Assembly: GCA_018292915.2 (NCBI GenBank)
Contig: JACVVK020000203.1
Coordinates: 429,001-493,000 of the forward strand
Source: Batillaria attramentaria
Lineage: Eukaryota; Mollusca; Gastropoda; Batillariidae
Direction: 5' to 3'
DNA: 64,000 nucleotides
This document shows, piece by piece, positions 12,070-25,300 of this stretch. A program made the translations under genes and the position numbers. Each line of letters starts with the position of its first letter. Position 1 is the stretch's first letter. The notes under the pieces were generated by a model. The model made no database searches, had not been told where the DNA came from, and saw only the letters and a program-made list of their open reading frames with translations.

Positions 12070-12171
12070 CACAGTAGTATACATGTAAATGAACACTGCA
12101 CGCATAGAGTGGAACAGCATGCAAAACCCACTCATATATCTTGTGCATTCCAGTGACATAGTGACAAGCAG

Positions 12172-12172
<1 letters not shown>

Positions 12173-12213
<41 letters not shown>
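12173..12213. repeat. (CA)n microsatellite
   Basis: About 20 CA units. Confidence 0.95.
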
Positions 12214-12216
<3 letters not shown>

Positions 12217-12331
12217 TATCATGAGGTTTTGAGTGTTGTTTTTTTGTACACCCAATTCTTCAGCAGGTGCCATTATAGAATTACATGTGACGATGAGATA
12301 CATAATTTTAATTGTCTTTTCCATCCTCCAG

Positions 12332-14959
12332 AATGATAAACGGATCGAAATCCAGCAACGTAGAAACTTGTGGTTTTCATACAGAATGTGCCCTGCATAT
12401 CTTGAGAGGAGAGGGTTCCCTATGCCTGTAAGAGCGAAGAAACCATCATACCTTAAAAACAGGCCACATCCATTGTTCAGGACCAAGAGGCAAGTATCGA
12501 GCATTCTGGTTGTTATTTACAAGCATTCCTATTCATATTGTTTAGATGCTGTTCCTACTTTTTGTGGTATGGACGCGAAAACTGTTTTTCTTAATTTTTC
12601 TTCAGCTATCATTTTTTCAAAGTTGTACTATCACCTTTCTGGTGTCAAAAGTTTGTGTGTGTGTGCGCGCACGCGCACCATGACACATAAGACAAAATGT
12701 GGTTCACATACATGTAGTTAACAAGAAGCATTATAAGCTCAATCATTTTAATTATTTTAGTACTGGCATAGTGCTCAAGCAGATTTATCACAGATTATCT
12801 GTAAAGTGCTGACAATATACTGGTAGCTGAAATGTTCTCCGTCATAGTTTTTGTGACTTGGAATGCTGCCTGTCATGTCATCTTCTTTAATACCATAACA
12901 CCAAAACCAGTTTGACAGTGACCATTTCATTTCAGACAAGAGCTAGATCAAAAGATGTACAACATCATAGTTTGGACATAAGAAATTATGTATACAAATG
13001 GTCAAATTTTAAGAAAAATAAATCGAGGATTGCTTGGTTAAGACAGGAAGTACAGGGACAAAATATAACAAGTTTGTGCAATTTGCTTGCGAAGTTAGTT
13101 CACGTCATAAAATGCAATACGAAAAGGTTCAGGCACAAAGCATGTAGAATAATAGAACATGACACTGATTCAGAGGGCCTTTTATTTTTCATTATTTCAC
13201 AAAGGACCCACGGACTATTCTGGTATTTTAGTGGTAAAAACAGGCATGAGTTTTTTCCTGCTGCCCCAAAAAGCTGAAAACAGTATGTGTTATAATAATA
13301 ATAATAATGAGTATTGTATAGGCGCTTTACCTAATTTCGTGAATTGGCTCAAAGCGCCGTGAACTGAACCAACACGCACGCTCATGTGAATCATGCGCAT
13401 TCTCTCACATCGGCACTGGACATAAACACATTACAATCACGTGGTGCGAAGGGTCAGCTCAGCTATTTAAATTTTGGAATTTAGAATTGTATTTATTTTT
13501 CAAATTTGGTGGGCTGAGCATTTCCAAAGCAGAGGGGGAGGAAGCCTGAGTACTCGGAGAGAACCCCCAATGATCGGCCCGAATGAACGGTGTCACGTAC
13601 GAGAAGGAAAAATTCTTTGCCCCGAGTGGGACTCGAACCCCCCGACCTCTCGCATTGGCGACAAGTCTCTTAACCACTAGACCATGCACCGGCCGCCCCT
13701 TTATAAAGGAAAAGAGGAAATGGCGGCAATGTCTAGTACTCCTGCCTAGGGATAAAAAAAAAAGCCTGAATAATGCATGTTACTGATAAATTGTCCTGCT
13801 TGTTCCACTTTTTTCCCCTCACCGCGACAGTGGAATGGTGGGGGAAAAAAGGAACAGAAAAACAACTGGCAGAAACTGGTCTAAAGGCGGCGGAATTCTG
13901 CCGAACCATGGGAAAAAAAACTCATGCCTGGGTAAACCATTGGTAGTTCATGAATTTTCAACTGAGTAGATACCAAACCTTTACCTTTTCAGAATCAGGC
14001 CATCCGTATCTCCAATGGGGTAAGCTGTGTGAAGTGCCTGCATGCAGCTACTACATGTACTAGAGACATATCCGATAAAAATCAAAGATCACTTCATTTA
14101 TCAAAGGTTTAAAGTTCTGGTGAAGTGTTTAAAGCTAAAGTCACGGCTGCGTTACAAGCCTGCTACATGAAACAAAGGCAATAATGCGAGAGGTCTCTGC
14201 CAGAAGGTCCTATCGATACAGATAAAAAAGAACAGAGATACTACGTTCTGGCAGAGTCTGAGACCCCTCGATTCATGCATGATGTCTGCTGCACGAACAA
14301 GTTCACCATATGCTTACGAGCTGTTACAGCTCTCGTCCTGGAATTAAATGAGTTCATATGTTTTAAGCAGTTTCACTGCAGACAATAATTATGTGCGTAA
14401 GATTGTTTCTGTCCCCCAGTTTTTCATTTGAACACTTTACTCCTGTTAGTTACAGGGCTTTAAATCTTCCACCTTTTAGCAGATTTCCACCTTTGGCTAT
14501 AAACAATCCCCCCCCCCCCCCCAATCCCCCCCCAAAAAAGTGTGCTTCCTCCTCTGAAGGACTAAAAATCACGCCTAAACACACCAGCTTACACAGATTT
14601 TAGTCTGATTCTAAACATTTTTCTCCCATTTCCCTCCTCTGAAACACTAAGAATCACGCCAAAATTCACCAACTTGCACAGATTTTAGTCTGATTTGAAA
14701 ACGCAGACACCCCTCGCTTAACAGCAGACACGCGCTCATGGCTTTGCCACTTCTCCATTCAGTACTACACACTTTCCCTCCTTTTGGACCATGGACCATT
14801 TTAGGCCCTGTAATTACCATCCTGTTTTCGTTGTTTGTGGGAGCCAGTAACAGGCATGGGAACTGGAGAAGTAAAAAAAGACTGAAATTTTTGCGATGCA
14901 CAAAGGAAGGACTTTGCCCGAAGAAAATGAAAACCGGGGGGGGGGGGGGGGGGGGGGGG

Positions 14960-14991
<32 letters not shown>

Positions 14992-15678
14992 ACGACGGCA
15001 GGAAGACTGCAGGTACCGTTCAGCCTTAGTGCTGCCCGCAAAAGAAACACTGTACTTTCCTTTCCTTTTAGGTATCGCGTAACTCAAGCGGGCGGCTAAC
15101 AACTCCGCGGCAATTGGTGAAAAGAAAAGCGGAGCTACAATTTTTTTCATCAACCAGACTTTTTTAGGCGGAATTTTTTTTTTTTTTTAGGCGGAAACCC
15201 AATTTGATTTAGGCGGAAATTTGCCTTTAGGCGGACAATTCCCATGCTTGCAGTAAATTACAACACAATTTGCTTCATGTGCACAAAGTGCATGCAAATT
15301 GTAAACTGCGAATTTTACACCGAGTTATAGATCAGTTTTTGATGGGTTCAGTGTACAAATTGTATCAAAAGAACCGATGTTGATTTACATCTGGTTTATT
15401 TACTGGCAAGGGCCGCATCGTTTTGACACAGAATCTGTGTGACTGGTATAACAGGCAGATGAGATATAAGATGCAGATTTCACTCTACCAGCAGAAAATT
15501 GTGGTTTTTTTGTTGTTGTTTTTTTAAATGTGATTTTTCATTTCAATACAGATTTGGTGGAACATACCTTGAGAAACGGAGGCAGACAACCTCACAGTTC
15601 GTAAAACGGAAGAGAAACCCAACATTCCTCCTGCAGGGCTCATTTTTACCACCAATCATTGGTACAAACCCAAAGTGA
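12332..15678 (+). CDS. Small basic protein of unknown family, two exons found
   Basis: Exon 12332-12489 follows a TCCTCCAG acceptor and exon 15552-15678 follows TTCAATACAG. Joined, they give one frame of about 95 residues, rich in Arg, Lys and aromatics (PAYLERRGFPMPVRAKKP; then FGGTYLEKRRQTTSQFVKRK), ending IGTNPK-stop. The first intron position is AG|GCAAGT, the GC-AG donor consensus. The nearby GT donor would give a stop seven codons on, so the GC donor alone keeps the frame. An ATTAAA signal at 15775-15780 is well placed. The start is unclear: the first in-frame ATG in the exon is at about 12385, otherwise a 5' exon is missing. I do not recognise the family; the composition recalls small axonemal proteins, which is only a guess. 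Confidence 0.45.
13291..13697 (-). mobile_element. SINE family A, near full length
   Basis: Begins with the (AAT)n tail and GAGTATTGTATAGGCGC and ends with the complement of the A box (CTCTTAACCACTAGACCA). Lies in the intron of the small gene. Confidence 0.9.
14185..14276. repeat. Short inverted repeat
   Basis: GAGAGGTCTCTGCCAGAAGG is mirrored by CTTCTGGCAGAGTCTGAGACC-like sequence (about 14244-14270), giving a stem of roughly 18 bases with one or two mismatches or bulges. Confidence 0.5.
14453..14810 (+). mobile_element. hAT-like non-autonomous element, family P
   Basis: Left end CAGGGCTTTAAATCTTCC, right end CATTTTAGGCCCTG. Internal motifs (CTTCCTCCTCTGAAGGACTA; TTGCACAGATTTTAGTCTG; GGACCATGGACCATTTTAG) recur at 48151-48495, 56436-57406 and, inverted, about 40408-41251. 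Ends beginning CAGGG are typical of hAT elements; the superfamily is inferred. Confidence 0.6.
14851..15250. mobile_element. hAT-like inverted-repeat element with long G-run
   Basis: The ends CAGGCATGGGAA and TTCCCATGCTTG are inverted repeats, and CAGTAA lies directly outside both ends as a possible target duplication. The interior has a G-run of about 50 bases broken by one T (14936-14989) and four short GGCGGA-type repeats at 15166-15235. Confidence 0.6.
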
Positions 15679-15799
15679 TGCATTTTTGCAGACATCTACA
15701 AATATTTGTTTTAACATGTTGCACCCACATTTCTCTGCATGAACACTCTTTTCTCCCTTCAGTGATCAGAGTTTATTAAAGCAGTTTTAAGGTTCTCAC

Positions 15800-15887
15800 T
15801 GGTGTGTGTGTGCGGGTGCTTGTGTCAACGTGACTGTGTGTGTGTGGTGTGTGTGTGTGTGTGTGTGTGCGTGCTTGTGTCAACGTG

Positions 15888-15919
<32 letters not shown>

Positions 15920-15985
15920 CTTGTGTCAACGTGACTCTGTGTGTGTGTGTGTGTGTGTGTGCGTGCGCATGGGCGTGCGTGTTCG
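15800..15985. repeat. (TG)n minisatellite with CTTGTGTCAACGTGACT unit
   Basis: TG runs are separated by three copies of CTTGTGTCAACGTGACT (near 15818, 15873, 15919), i.e. a higher-order unit of about 50 bases. Confidence 0.8.
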
Positions 15986-16398
15986 TATGCGAGCACATTC
16001 TGGTAGAGCTGAAGTGGTTGTCTACCACATGCCTCAAGAGATTTATCACAGAATCCTTACAATACTGACAGTATGGCAAACCTGGCATGCAATGTAGCAT
16101 AGAATGAACAAAGAAAATTCATGAAAAAGGTCAAGTTTTATCACAGATCGTTCACGGAATGTACATAAAACGCATTTTAAAAATCACTTTAAGTTACCTT
16201 TACATGAATGCAATTCAATCACAATGTGGAATACATTCCAAAAAAAGGTCGAGGCACAAAACTTGTAAAATGACATTTTTAAAGAATGGAACGGCGATGT
16301 AGATGGGCAAATCATTGAAGTAAATCATGGAAACATGAAACTAACTAGGCAGTTCATCTCAAGAACATACATAACATATCAACAGAATACCAAATCTC

Positions 16399-16690
16399 GC
16401 CCACTTCACAAGTGCGACTTTAGGGGAGCTTCCCTTGTTATGACACATCTCATTATGTGGATTACATGGCCGGCACCACACGTGCCATAGTTCCTGGGTA
16501 TGGCAGGAAGCGCGGAATGTGGCCTAAAATTGTCATGCAGCCCTTGACCTCCATACATCATCGTATCATGATCCTCATCATTGCCCCAGCTTCCAAGCCC
16601 CTCCTCGCCCAGCACCTGGAAGGAATGCCGCTGGAACTGATGCGAAGATGACGCAGCCTCCCCCCCGCCCCCCTTAAAAAAACAACAACA
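16399..16690 (+). mobile_element. SINE family B, 5'-truncated and diverged
   Basis: Matches the family body from CCCACTTCACAAGTGCGAC through GGAATGTGGCC to a poly-A/CAA tail; the tRNA head is missing. Confidence 0.7.
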
Positions 16691-17499
16691 AAAAAAACAA
16701 AAACAAACCAACAACAAACAAAAAAAATAAACACCCCAAAAACGACTGCCTAACAACAAAGCTAAACTGGCTTATATGCTGTGAAACAAAGTCAAACTCT
16801 GCATTTCACAAAATATGATACATCTCAGGATAGCAAAAAATAAAGAAGTGTATTAACATACACTTCATTAACCCATGATGGAAATGATACCAGTGATCAA
16901 CAGAAATATCAGAGACAGCAGTAAGTCCTCATGTGTCAGTGGCAGAGCCACTGACTCTACCGTCCATGCTAAGCCCAGTTGGAGGCAGACACTGAGCACA
17001 GATCAACTTATGATCAATAAGAGGCAAGAGAAAATACATCAACAATTGGCCAAATACAACTGTTGCCACTCGTTCCCTTCACATCCCGAAACCATGCATT
17101 CTTCTTAACAAAACAAACGTCATACTTGAACCACCAGAAAAACGTGGTAATGCGCTTTGATCATTCCTGGCTGATCATGCTTAGTCACATTGTCTGTATT
17201 ATTATGGGGACATGAACCAACAATCACAGACTCTCTCAGAATGTGCTTACTATTGTCTGTATTATTATGGGGACATGAACCAACAATCACAGACTCTCTC
17301 AGAATGTGCTTACTCTAACCCTCCCTACCTCCCCCCCAAATCTTTATGATGTGTGCAAGTGGGGGGGGGGGGGGAATAACAACCAAAAAAAAACAACAAA
17401 AAAACCCCCGCAACTTTTGTAAACTTTTCCACAACTTTGCACATTGTGGAGGGGTCCCTGAGACTTGGCAGCTTGTTCCGTCCTCTTGTCGAAGTCCAA
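16691..17499. other. Non-coding stretch 3' of the LRR gene
   Basis: A/C-rich simple sequence at 16680-16760, an exact 63-base tandem duplication and a G-run near 17361. No supported exon. Confidence 0.4.
17189..17314. repeat. Exact tandem duplication of 63 bases
   Basis: 17189-17251 and 17252-17314 are identical, starting ATTGTCTGTATTATTATGGG and ending GTGCTTACT. Identity implies recent origin or an assembly artefact. Confidence 0.9.
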
Positions 17500-19248
17500 T
17501 TACTTTTTCTGAAAAAGGAAAACAACAATGCACAGGTCATACGCCACCAATGACATTTTTTTTGTACAGGTTTATAGGTGGTAGCCCACATAATGATCAT
17601 CACAACTATACCAAGTCAGAATGTCTGGGTGACCAGCCCCTGTAGTGTAGTGGTTAGCACTTCGGACCATGGACCGGGAGATCCGGGTTTGAGTCTCAGC
17701 CGAGGCAAGCGGGATTTTTCCTACCTAGGTTGGCTCCTACCCAGAGCGGGTGTGCTATGGGCCCAATGGGGAGGATGTTGCCACACAGCCGAGATTCACC
17801 CACTTTACGGGTGCGACTTTGGGGGTGCTTCCCTTTGTATGACACGTCTTATGATGTGGATGATTATACGGGCAGCACCGCAGGTGCCGTAGTTCCCGGG
17901 CCTGGTTAATGCCGGGATATTTATGACAGGAAGCGTGGAATGCGGCCCTGTCCCACAGTCCCAAACCACACGGACCTCCATAGCATCATCTTACAATCAT
18001 CCTCATCTCCATCATCATGCATAATAAAAATTGCCCCAGCTTCCGAGCCCTCCATGGATTCCACCCATTACCAGGGAGGAATACCAATGGAGCCGGCAAA
18101 GAGTGGTGGCAGCCAAAAAAAAAAAAAAAAAAAAAAAGGCTGGGTGATCATTTATATTTTTCATAAGACATAAAATTAATATGCTTTCTTGTTTCTACAT
18201 GGCTATAAAAATGGATAATACGCCCCGTCGATTCCTGGAGAGATTGTACATGATACTCACTGCTGCTAACCAAATGTCATAGAAGTACAAGAAAAATCAG
18301 GCTGGGAATTGCTGAAAAAAAAAAAACAACAACAAAAGAAAAAGACCGAGATGCAGGCGGGGGTCCAGAAATTTGGCTGAAAAGTGCCAACTGATTGAGA
18401 ATTCCCTGGCCTGGAAAATGTGTATTCTTACCCACCTTTTTCTTCCCTTTCTTGCCCTTCTTCTTTTTCTTCAATCCTGTGCCCAGTTTGACTATACTGT
18501 TGAAAGTGTCAGCTGTCATTCGATGTGTTGTCCTCACTTTTACACCACCCATTTTCTCTGGACAAAGCGAACACAAACGACCGAATGATTTGTTACTGCT
18601 GAAATTACCAACAAGGGCTGTTTTATAAAACATACATGTGAAGGTCTCTCAGTCAGGAACAGCATTCAGCACAGTATTCAGGCACAAAACTTCATGTACA
18701 TGTACATATAAGTAACACTATGAAACATACATGTGAATGTAACTACCCCCCCCCCCCCCCCCCCAAACAAACAAACCCAAAACAAAACAAACAACAACAA
18801 CCACCACCAAAACAACCAAAAAACAAAAACAAAAGCAAAACACACACAAACAAAAAAACACCCCAAAACCCCTAATAAATAAATATCAATAAACAAAACA
18901 ACAAATACAGTACATGTACAAAGACCTGACTGCTTTACAACTGCTCCCTGTCATCTTGAACTGTGCATCTTATCACTGTTTTATGATCCATTTTTCTGTG
19001 TGCAAGCTGCTGTATTAACTTTGTATCATCACGAACTCAACACTGTATAGGACAAACCTGAGTAGTCCATTTGCTGCACACTGACACACACACTCACACA
19101 CACACACAGAGACACACACACACTGACACACACACACAGACACACACACTCACACACACAGAGACACACACACTCACACACACACAGACACACACACACA
19201 CACAGACACAGACACAGACACACACACACACACACACAGAGACACACA

Positions 19249-19321
<73 letters not shown>

Positions 19322-22300
19322 ACACACACACACACACACACAGAGACACACACACTCACACACACACACACACACACACTTACTTTGTTCTTTCCTGTGT
19401 GACAACCCATCAGCGATTTCCCGACCCCCAACTTCACCAATCAGGTTGTCTTCCAGGTCAAGTTCTTCCAAACACTCAGAGTTCATCAGCAACCTGCCAA
19501 TACAATTAAACACGGTCAAAGATACTGTCTACTAGCTTCACAGGAATAAACGAATTGGTAAAAAAAACCCAAACAAACCACAAACAATAAACAAATTAGC
19601 TGCCCATTAGAGATAGATCAAGCATCTGTTTACTTGTCACGCACCTCTCTGTGACACCGGACCCTCCTACCTTTCCGAACTGCTTCACTGTTACACTCCA
19701 TCTAGGCTATTGCATAGTTCCGACACCAAAATTCTATACATTCCCACAGTGAGAACACTTGGTCAGAGATCCTTTTCTTTTCAGGCCGCAGCCCTATGGA
19801 ATCAACCCCCTAAGCCATTCAGACACACAGAATCCAGTACCAGTTTCAAATGCTGTCTTAAAACCCACCTATTTACAAATGATAATTAGTACATGTACTG
19901 TTATATCTGCTGGTTCTCCATGTAACTTGCAGTTTGTACAGTGCCTACATGTGGCCTGTGTATGTGTGCGTGTGTGTATGTAAGCTGGTTTCTGTGGGAA
20001 TTCTGCATTTGTGTCCTGGTGTGTGAGGTTTGCTTTTATGTGGTTGCTTTCTGCTGCCTGTGTGTCATTGACTGGACTGGTTTTGTTTTGTTTTGTTTTT
20101 TTAATGTGTATTATGCTTAGCGCCTGTTGTGAACATTTGTAAGCACCCTGTAGTTTTTCCTATACTGTTATGATTAAAGTCATGTTTAGTAAGTGCCACA
20201 TTCTACATACCAGACAACCTTAGCTGTGGTTCATTTGGCTAATTATAGGGACTGTTAAAAAACCACAGACACTCTCAATTCTAATTACTATAGCTTTCAT
20301 GGGGTTGAAAACAAAGCGTTGGTTCAAACTGGTGTAATGGCACTGTGAAAACACACACACACTCTTACTACTAGCTGATTTAAAAGGATGACTGCAATCA
20401 AAACCCACCACACCTTCCTCATTGTACAAACAAGAAGAACAACAACAACAACAGACAACGCAAAACCAAGAACCACTCTCACTCCTCCCCCAGAACTATA
20501 TATATAAGAGGCAATTGTAAAAATACAACAACAACAACAAAACATTTCCAACATACTTTTTGAACAATCGCATGCAGATAATTGGAGCAAAGCTGCCTCC
20601 ATCCCCAAGGCCGTCAATGCCGTTGTCTGCGAGGTGCAGTTTGTTCACCCATGGGCCAACCGGCGGTGGGCCGGCAGGCTCTTTTTTCTTTTTCCCCTTC
20701 TTTCCTGCAATACACAGACACATGTACTAATTCAAACTAAACATTACTGGCTATTGTTAAAAAAAAAAAAAAAATCTCTGTCATCGCAACAGAATGAAAG
20801 GCCTACCCACATAGGTACAAAAGAACTTGTTACATGTATAACCACTGCCTTTGTAAAACAAAGCCTGAATAAATTACTGTGCAAGTTGTCTGTCCTGCTT
20901 GGTAATGCTCAAGGGATATTGTTTTAAAAAAAGCTCAGTCATCATGACATTATACACAGAATGAAGGGCCTACCAAAATAAGTACAAAAGAACTTGGTTT
21001 AACCACTGCCTCTGCAAAACGAAGCCTGAATAAGTTTCTGTTGAAGTTGTCTGTTCTGCTTGGTAATGCTCAAAGGGTATTGTTTAAAAAAAAAAAAAAA
21101 AAAAAAAAGCTCAGTGATCATGACATATAGAATGAAGGACCTGCCAAAATAAGTACAAAAGAACTTGATTTAACTGCTGCCTTTGCACAACAAAGCCTGA
21201 AAAAATTTCTGTGAAAGTTGTCTGTCCTGCTTGGTAATGCTCAAGGGATATTGTTTAAAAAAAAAAACAACAACAAAAAACCCAGCTCAGTCATCATGAC
21301 ATAGAAAGAAGGACTTGCCAAAACAAGTACAAAAGAACTTGATTTAACCACTGCCTTTGCAAAACAAAACCTGAATAAGTTTCTGTGCAAGTGGTCTTTG
21401 CTGCTTGGTAATGCTTGAGTGTCACCTTTCTTCTTTTTCTTCTTCTTCTTTGCACTGCCTGGTGGACTCTTGTCAGATCCCTGTCCACCCACGTCATCAC
21501 CGCTCACGTCTGTGCCGCTGTGGTAGCGATTCTCTTTCTCTGAAAAAGAAAAGAAAAGAAAGCAGTTTCAGCTATGCTGTATCTGTGAAATGAAAGGATG
21601 AATAAGTCACTCTGCCTCCCTTAAATTTTTCAGTGTTCCCGATTATGCACAGGTGTGCGTATTTGAACACACAAAACTCTTTAAATGATGCACAATTTTG
21701 AGAACAGCGCGTCGCAGGGGATGCATGTTTTTGGTCTCGTCGTGACAAACAGTATTTTTTCAACACTCTCCCAGAAACTCGATGAACAAATAATGATCTG
21801 TAACTAGCAGCGCACACTTACAACATCTCATTTCCGCTGAGCCATTGTGCATGACAGACAGAATCTGGTGTATGGACCCTCCAAATTTACAAACGGACCC
21901 TAAAAAATATGGAGAGAGGGTCCCTAAGACCCTTGTATTTCCGAATCACAAGGAACACTGTTTTCAAGTGATGCCAGATACGACATACATACAGAACTGT
22001 ACACACCCTCTTGTGCTTTGAGAGCCTCCTCCTCAGCTTTTCTTCTGGCCTCTTCCTCTCTCTGAAACGCTTCAAACTCGGCCTGGTCCACGCACAGCTT
22101 GATCAACTCCATGGTGCCCTCACACTGAAGGTTATTTCCATCAAGGTACAGGTCTCTGTTGAGACATGGGACAACAATAACAATATGCACGTCTAGCATT
22201 ATTTATTTATTCATACTCTTCACTGCCCCATTGCAGGGAAATTCGGGAAATATTTCCTGTCCACCAGGGACTGAACCAAGCAGCTCGGGATCCAAAGTCA

Positions 22301-25300
22301 GACACCTTAACCACTAGACAAAATCCTATTTTGAAGAAACTGTTCTGCAGCCACTATATGACAGAGCTGCAGACTAAGTAAAAAGAAACCACCATTATCC
22401 GCGTTTGCTGGATCCTGAGAACAACACTAATGGGTGACATTAGGGGCGGGGCGGTCGGTGGTCTAGTACGTGGTTAAGAGACCTGTCACCAATGCGAGAG
22501 GTCAGGGGTTCGAGTCCCACTCGGGGCAAAGAATTTTTCCTTCTCGTATGTGGCACCGTTCATTCGGGCCGATCGTCGGGGGTTCTCTCCGGGTACTCCG
22601 GCTTCCCCTCTGCTTTGGACATGTTCAGCCCACCAAATTTGAAAAATAAATGCAATTCTAAATTCCGAAATTTAAATAGCTGAGCTGACCCTTCGCACCA
22701 CGTGATTGTAATGTGTTTATGTCAAGTGTGTGAGAGAATGCGTGTGATTCACGTGAGCGTGCATGTTGGGTTCAGTTCGCGGCGCTTTGAGCCGATTCAG
22801 GAAATTGGGTAAAGCGCCTATACAATACTCATTATTATTATTATTATTAAATTTGAAGCTGACCTATTCCCAAGAAAAACGTACACCAACATTCAACAAG
22901 GACAACGCAATGTGATTAGCTGGCTAGCATGTAGTGCTGACCTGACAGCCGTTGTGGACAGCACACCCCCCAGGTAACTCCCACTGACCACGCCCAGCTG
23001 ACAGTAGCACAGACTGAGGGACAGGAGTGTCGTGTTGCCACGCAGACCTTGACACAGGTACAGAGCTCCCTCATCTCCAAACCTGAACACAATAAACAAC
23101 AACTGAGCGAAAAACAAGCAAAAAATCCCCCCCCCCCCCCCAAAAAAACAACCCCAAAAAAACAACCAAAAAACAAAAAACAAACAAAAAAACAAGCAAA
23201 CAATCCCCCCCCCCACACACACACACACACAAACATTTCAAATTTAACCACTGAATAAAAATTGGACAGGAAGGTCAACATACACTGACAGAACAGATGC
23301 AAGACTGCATAGCATGCTGGTTTTAGTAACACAGTCATCCACGTTTTACGTTGCTGAATATGCTGAGGGAAAAAACAAACAGCATAAAACAATAATGACA
23401 AATAATCATAAACCTCAAATGCACACGTACTCATTGTAGTCCAAGTTTAACGTAGTCAGCTGATCACAAAAACAAAATGCCCTGGAACAGAACACAAAAA
23501 CCAGTAAAGATTACCGGTATATTACTGTAAACAAAGAAATAAACCTGTCAAAAATGTGCATAAAGCATTACCACAATGTAAGGTATTCTTTTTCTTATAG
23601 GTCCTTGTAGTACTGTTGTAGAGATCGTGAAAAGCCGCTGCATTTCGATGGAATTTCTAGACCATCCCAGAACATGCTGGTGCAGTAACGTCAGTAGATT
23701 ACGTCACCTTGGAAAGATTTTGAACTTGCCAGTAAGTTGAGGAATGTTCTAGATCTGACCTGTTCAGTATGTAAGCAGCCCTGCCCAGTGTTCTGGGTTC
23801 TTCTTCTTTCATGAATTTGTTCTCCACGCATCTTCTGTTAATAAAGTACTGGCATTGTATTCTGCTGCATCCCGTGTCTTCTCTGCGAGTGCACGAAGAG
23901 AGCGACATAGCAGGAGTAAAATACAACAAGCACATGTATATTAGTGTGCATCCACTGCCAATCAGCATGCATGTTCATTGTCAGAGTGAATCCAGACAGT
24001 GGTAACCTTATGGAGAGGTGGACCTACAGTACTTACGCTGCAAATCGCTTGACCGACAGAGGCTCAATCAAACAGTCCATGAACTCAATCAGTCTCAGCT
24101 TGTAATATGGTTTCTCCAAAAACAAACCCTGGAACAGGTAAGACCTGATGACAACCACAGGGAAAAAAAACAAAAAACAAAAAAACAAGAAGAAGAAGAA
24201 AACCCCATTAAAACTGTTGATGTCGCTATCCCAACATAAGGGCACTGCATGTTCATGAAATGCTGCCAAAAGGATGATTATACTGCAATAGGTTAGTGTG
24301 CACCTGTGAAATGCTGTGTTCCCAGCTTATAAAGTACATGTATTGCCAATCACGACCACCCTGGACGCTTCCTGACAAGTGCCCGTTTCTCCTGACCGAG
24401 CACCATTCATTCTCAGCTCTGTCCACAGTGTTTCAAAGTGGTTTACACTCTGGACGGTGCAGTGAAGCTGCTGCTACTGCTACTGCTGCTGCTGCTGCTG
24501 CTGATGATGATGATGATGGAGACTTGATATCGCGCACAGCTCCACCCTAACTAAGTGCTCACGGTGTTTAGGGAGAGGTTTTGAAAGGAAAGATAGTGGG
24601 GGAAAAAAAAAAAAAAAAAAAAAAAAGAAGCTGCAGATGATTACTGGCGTGAGGCACTGAAGAGATGAGTCTTCAGGCGCTTCCAGAATGCGGTAAGGCT
24701 GACTGCCTCCTTCACTGTCTCAGGGAGAGACTTCCACAGTTTCGGTGCACTGAGGAATGTGTACGTGGTACATGTATGTTAAGATAACTGACGCACCTTG
24801 TTCATTGGCAAATTTAACCCTTAAGAGCCCGAGCACCCCCTGCCCACTATATGCTAAGACTGGTGAAAAAGTACACTAGCAGAAACCACTTCAAGCCACT
24901 ATTATGCAAGGCGTGGGCCTTCCCCGCTAGGCCCGAGACCGCAGCAGACTGCATAATAGTGGCTTGAAGTGGCTCAAGTGATCTGAAGATTTCCAGCAAA
25001 ATTGTGATTTTTGCATGGAGTTTTGAGAGCTTTAGGCAGAAATGAAAACCCTGAATTTACCGGCCCCCGTAGTGTAGTGGTTAGCACTTCAGATCATGGA
25101 CCGGGAGACCTGGGTTCGAATCCCAGCCGAGGCAAGCGGGATTTTTCATACCTAGGTCGGCTCCTACCCAGAGCGGGTGTGCTATGGGCCCAATGGGGAG
25201 GCTGTTGCCACTCAGCCGAGCTTCACCCACTTCACGGGTGCGACTTTGGGGGTGCTTCCCTTTGTATGACACGTCTTATGATGTGGATGATTACACGGCC

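Noticed and set aside
12912..13277. Plus frame of 121 codons after a TTTCAG site
   Set aside because: AT-rich, no motif, does not fit the phase of the flanking exons of the small gene.
16875..17108. 77-codon plus frame (MMEMIPVINRN...)
   Set aside because: No homology recognised, no splice or context support.
24470..24520. CRISPR-like or coding poly-Ala/Gln repeat
   Set aside because: Simple (CTG)n(ATG)n triplet repeat in an intron; no spacers. No CRISPR array exists in the window.
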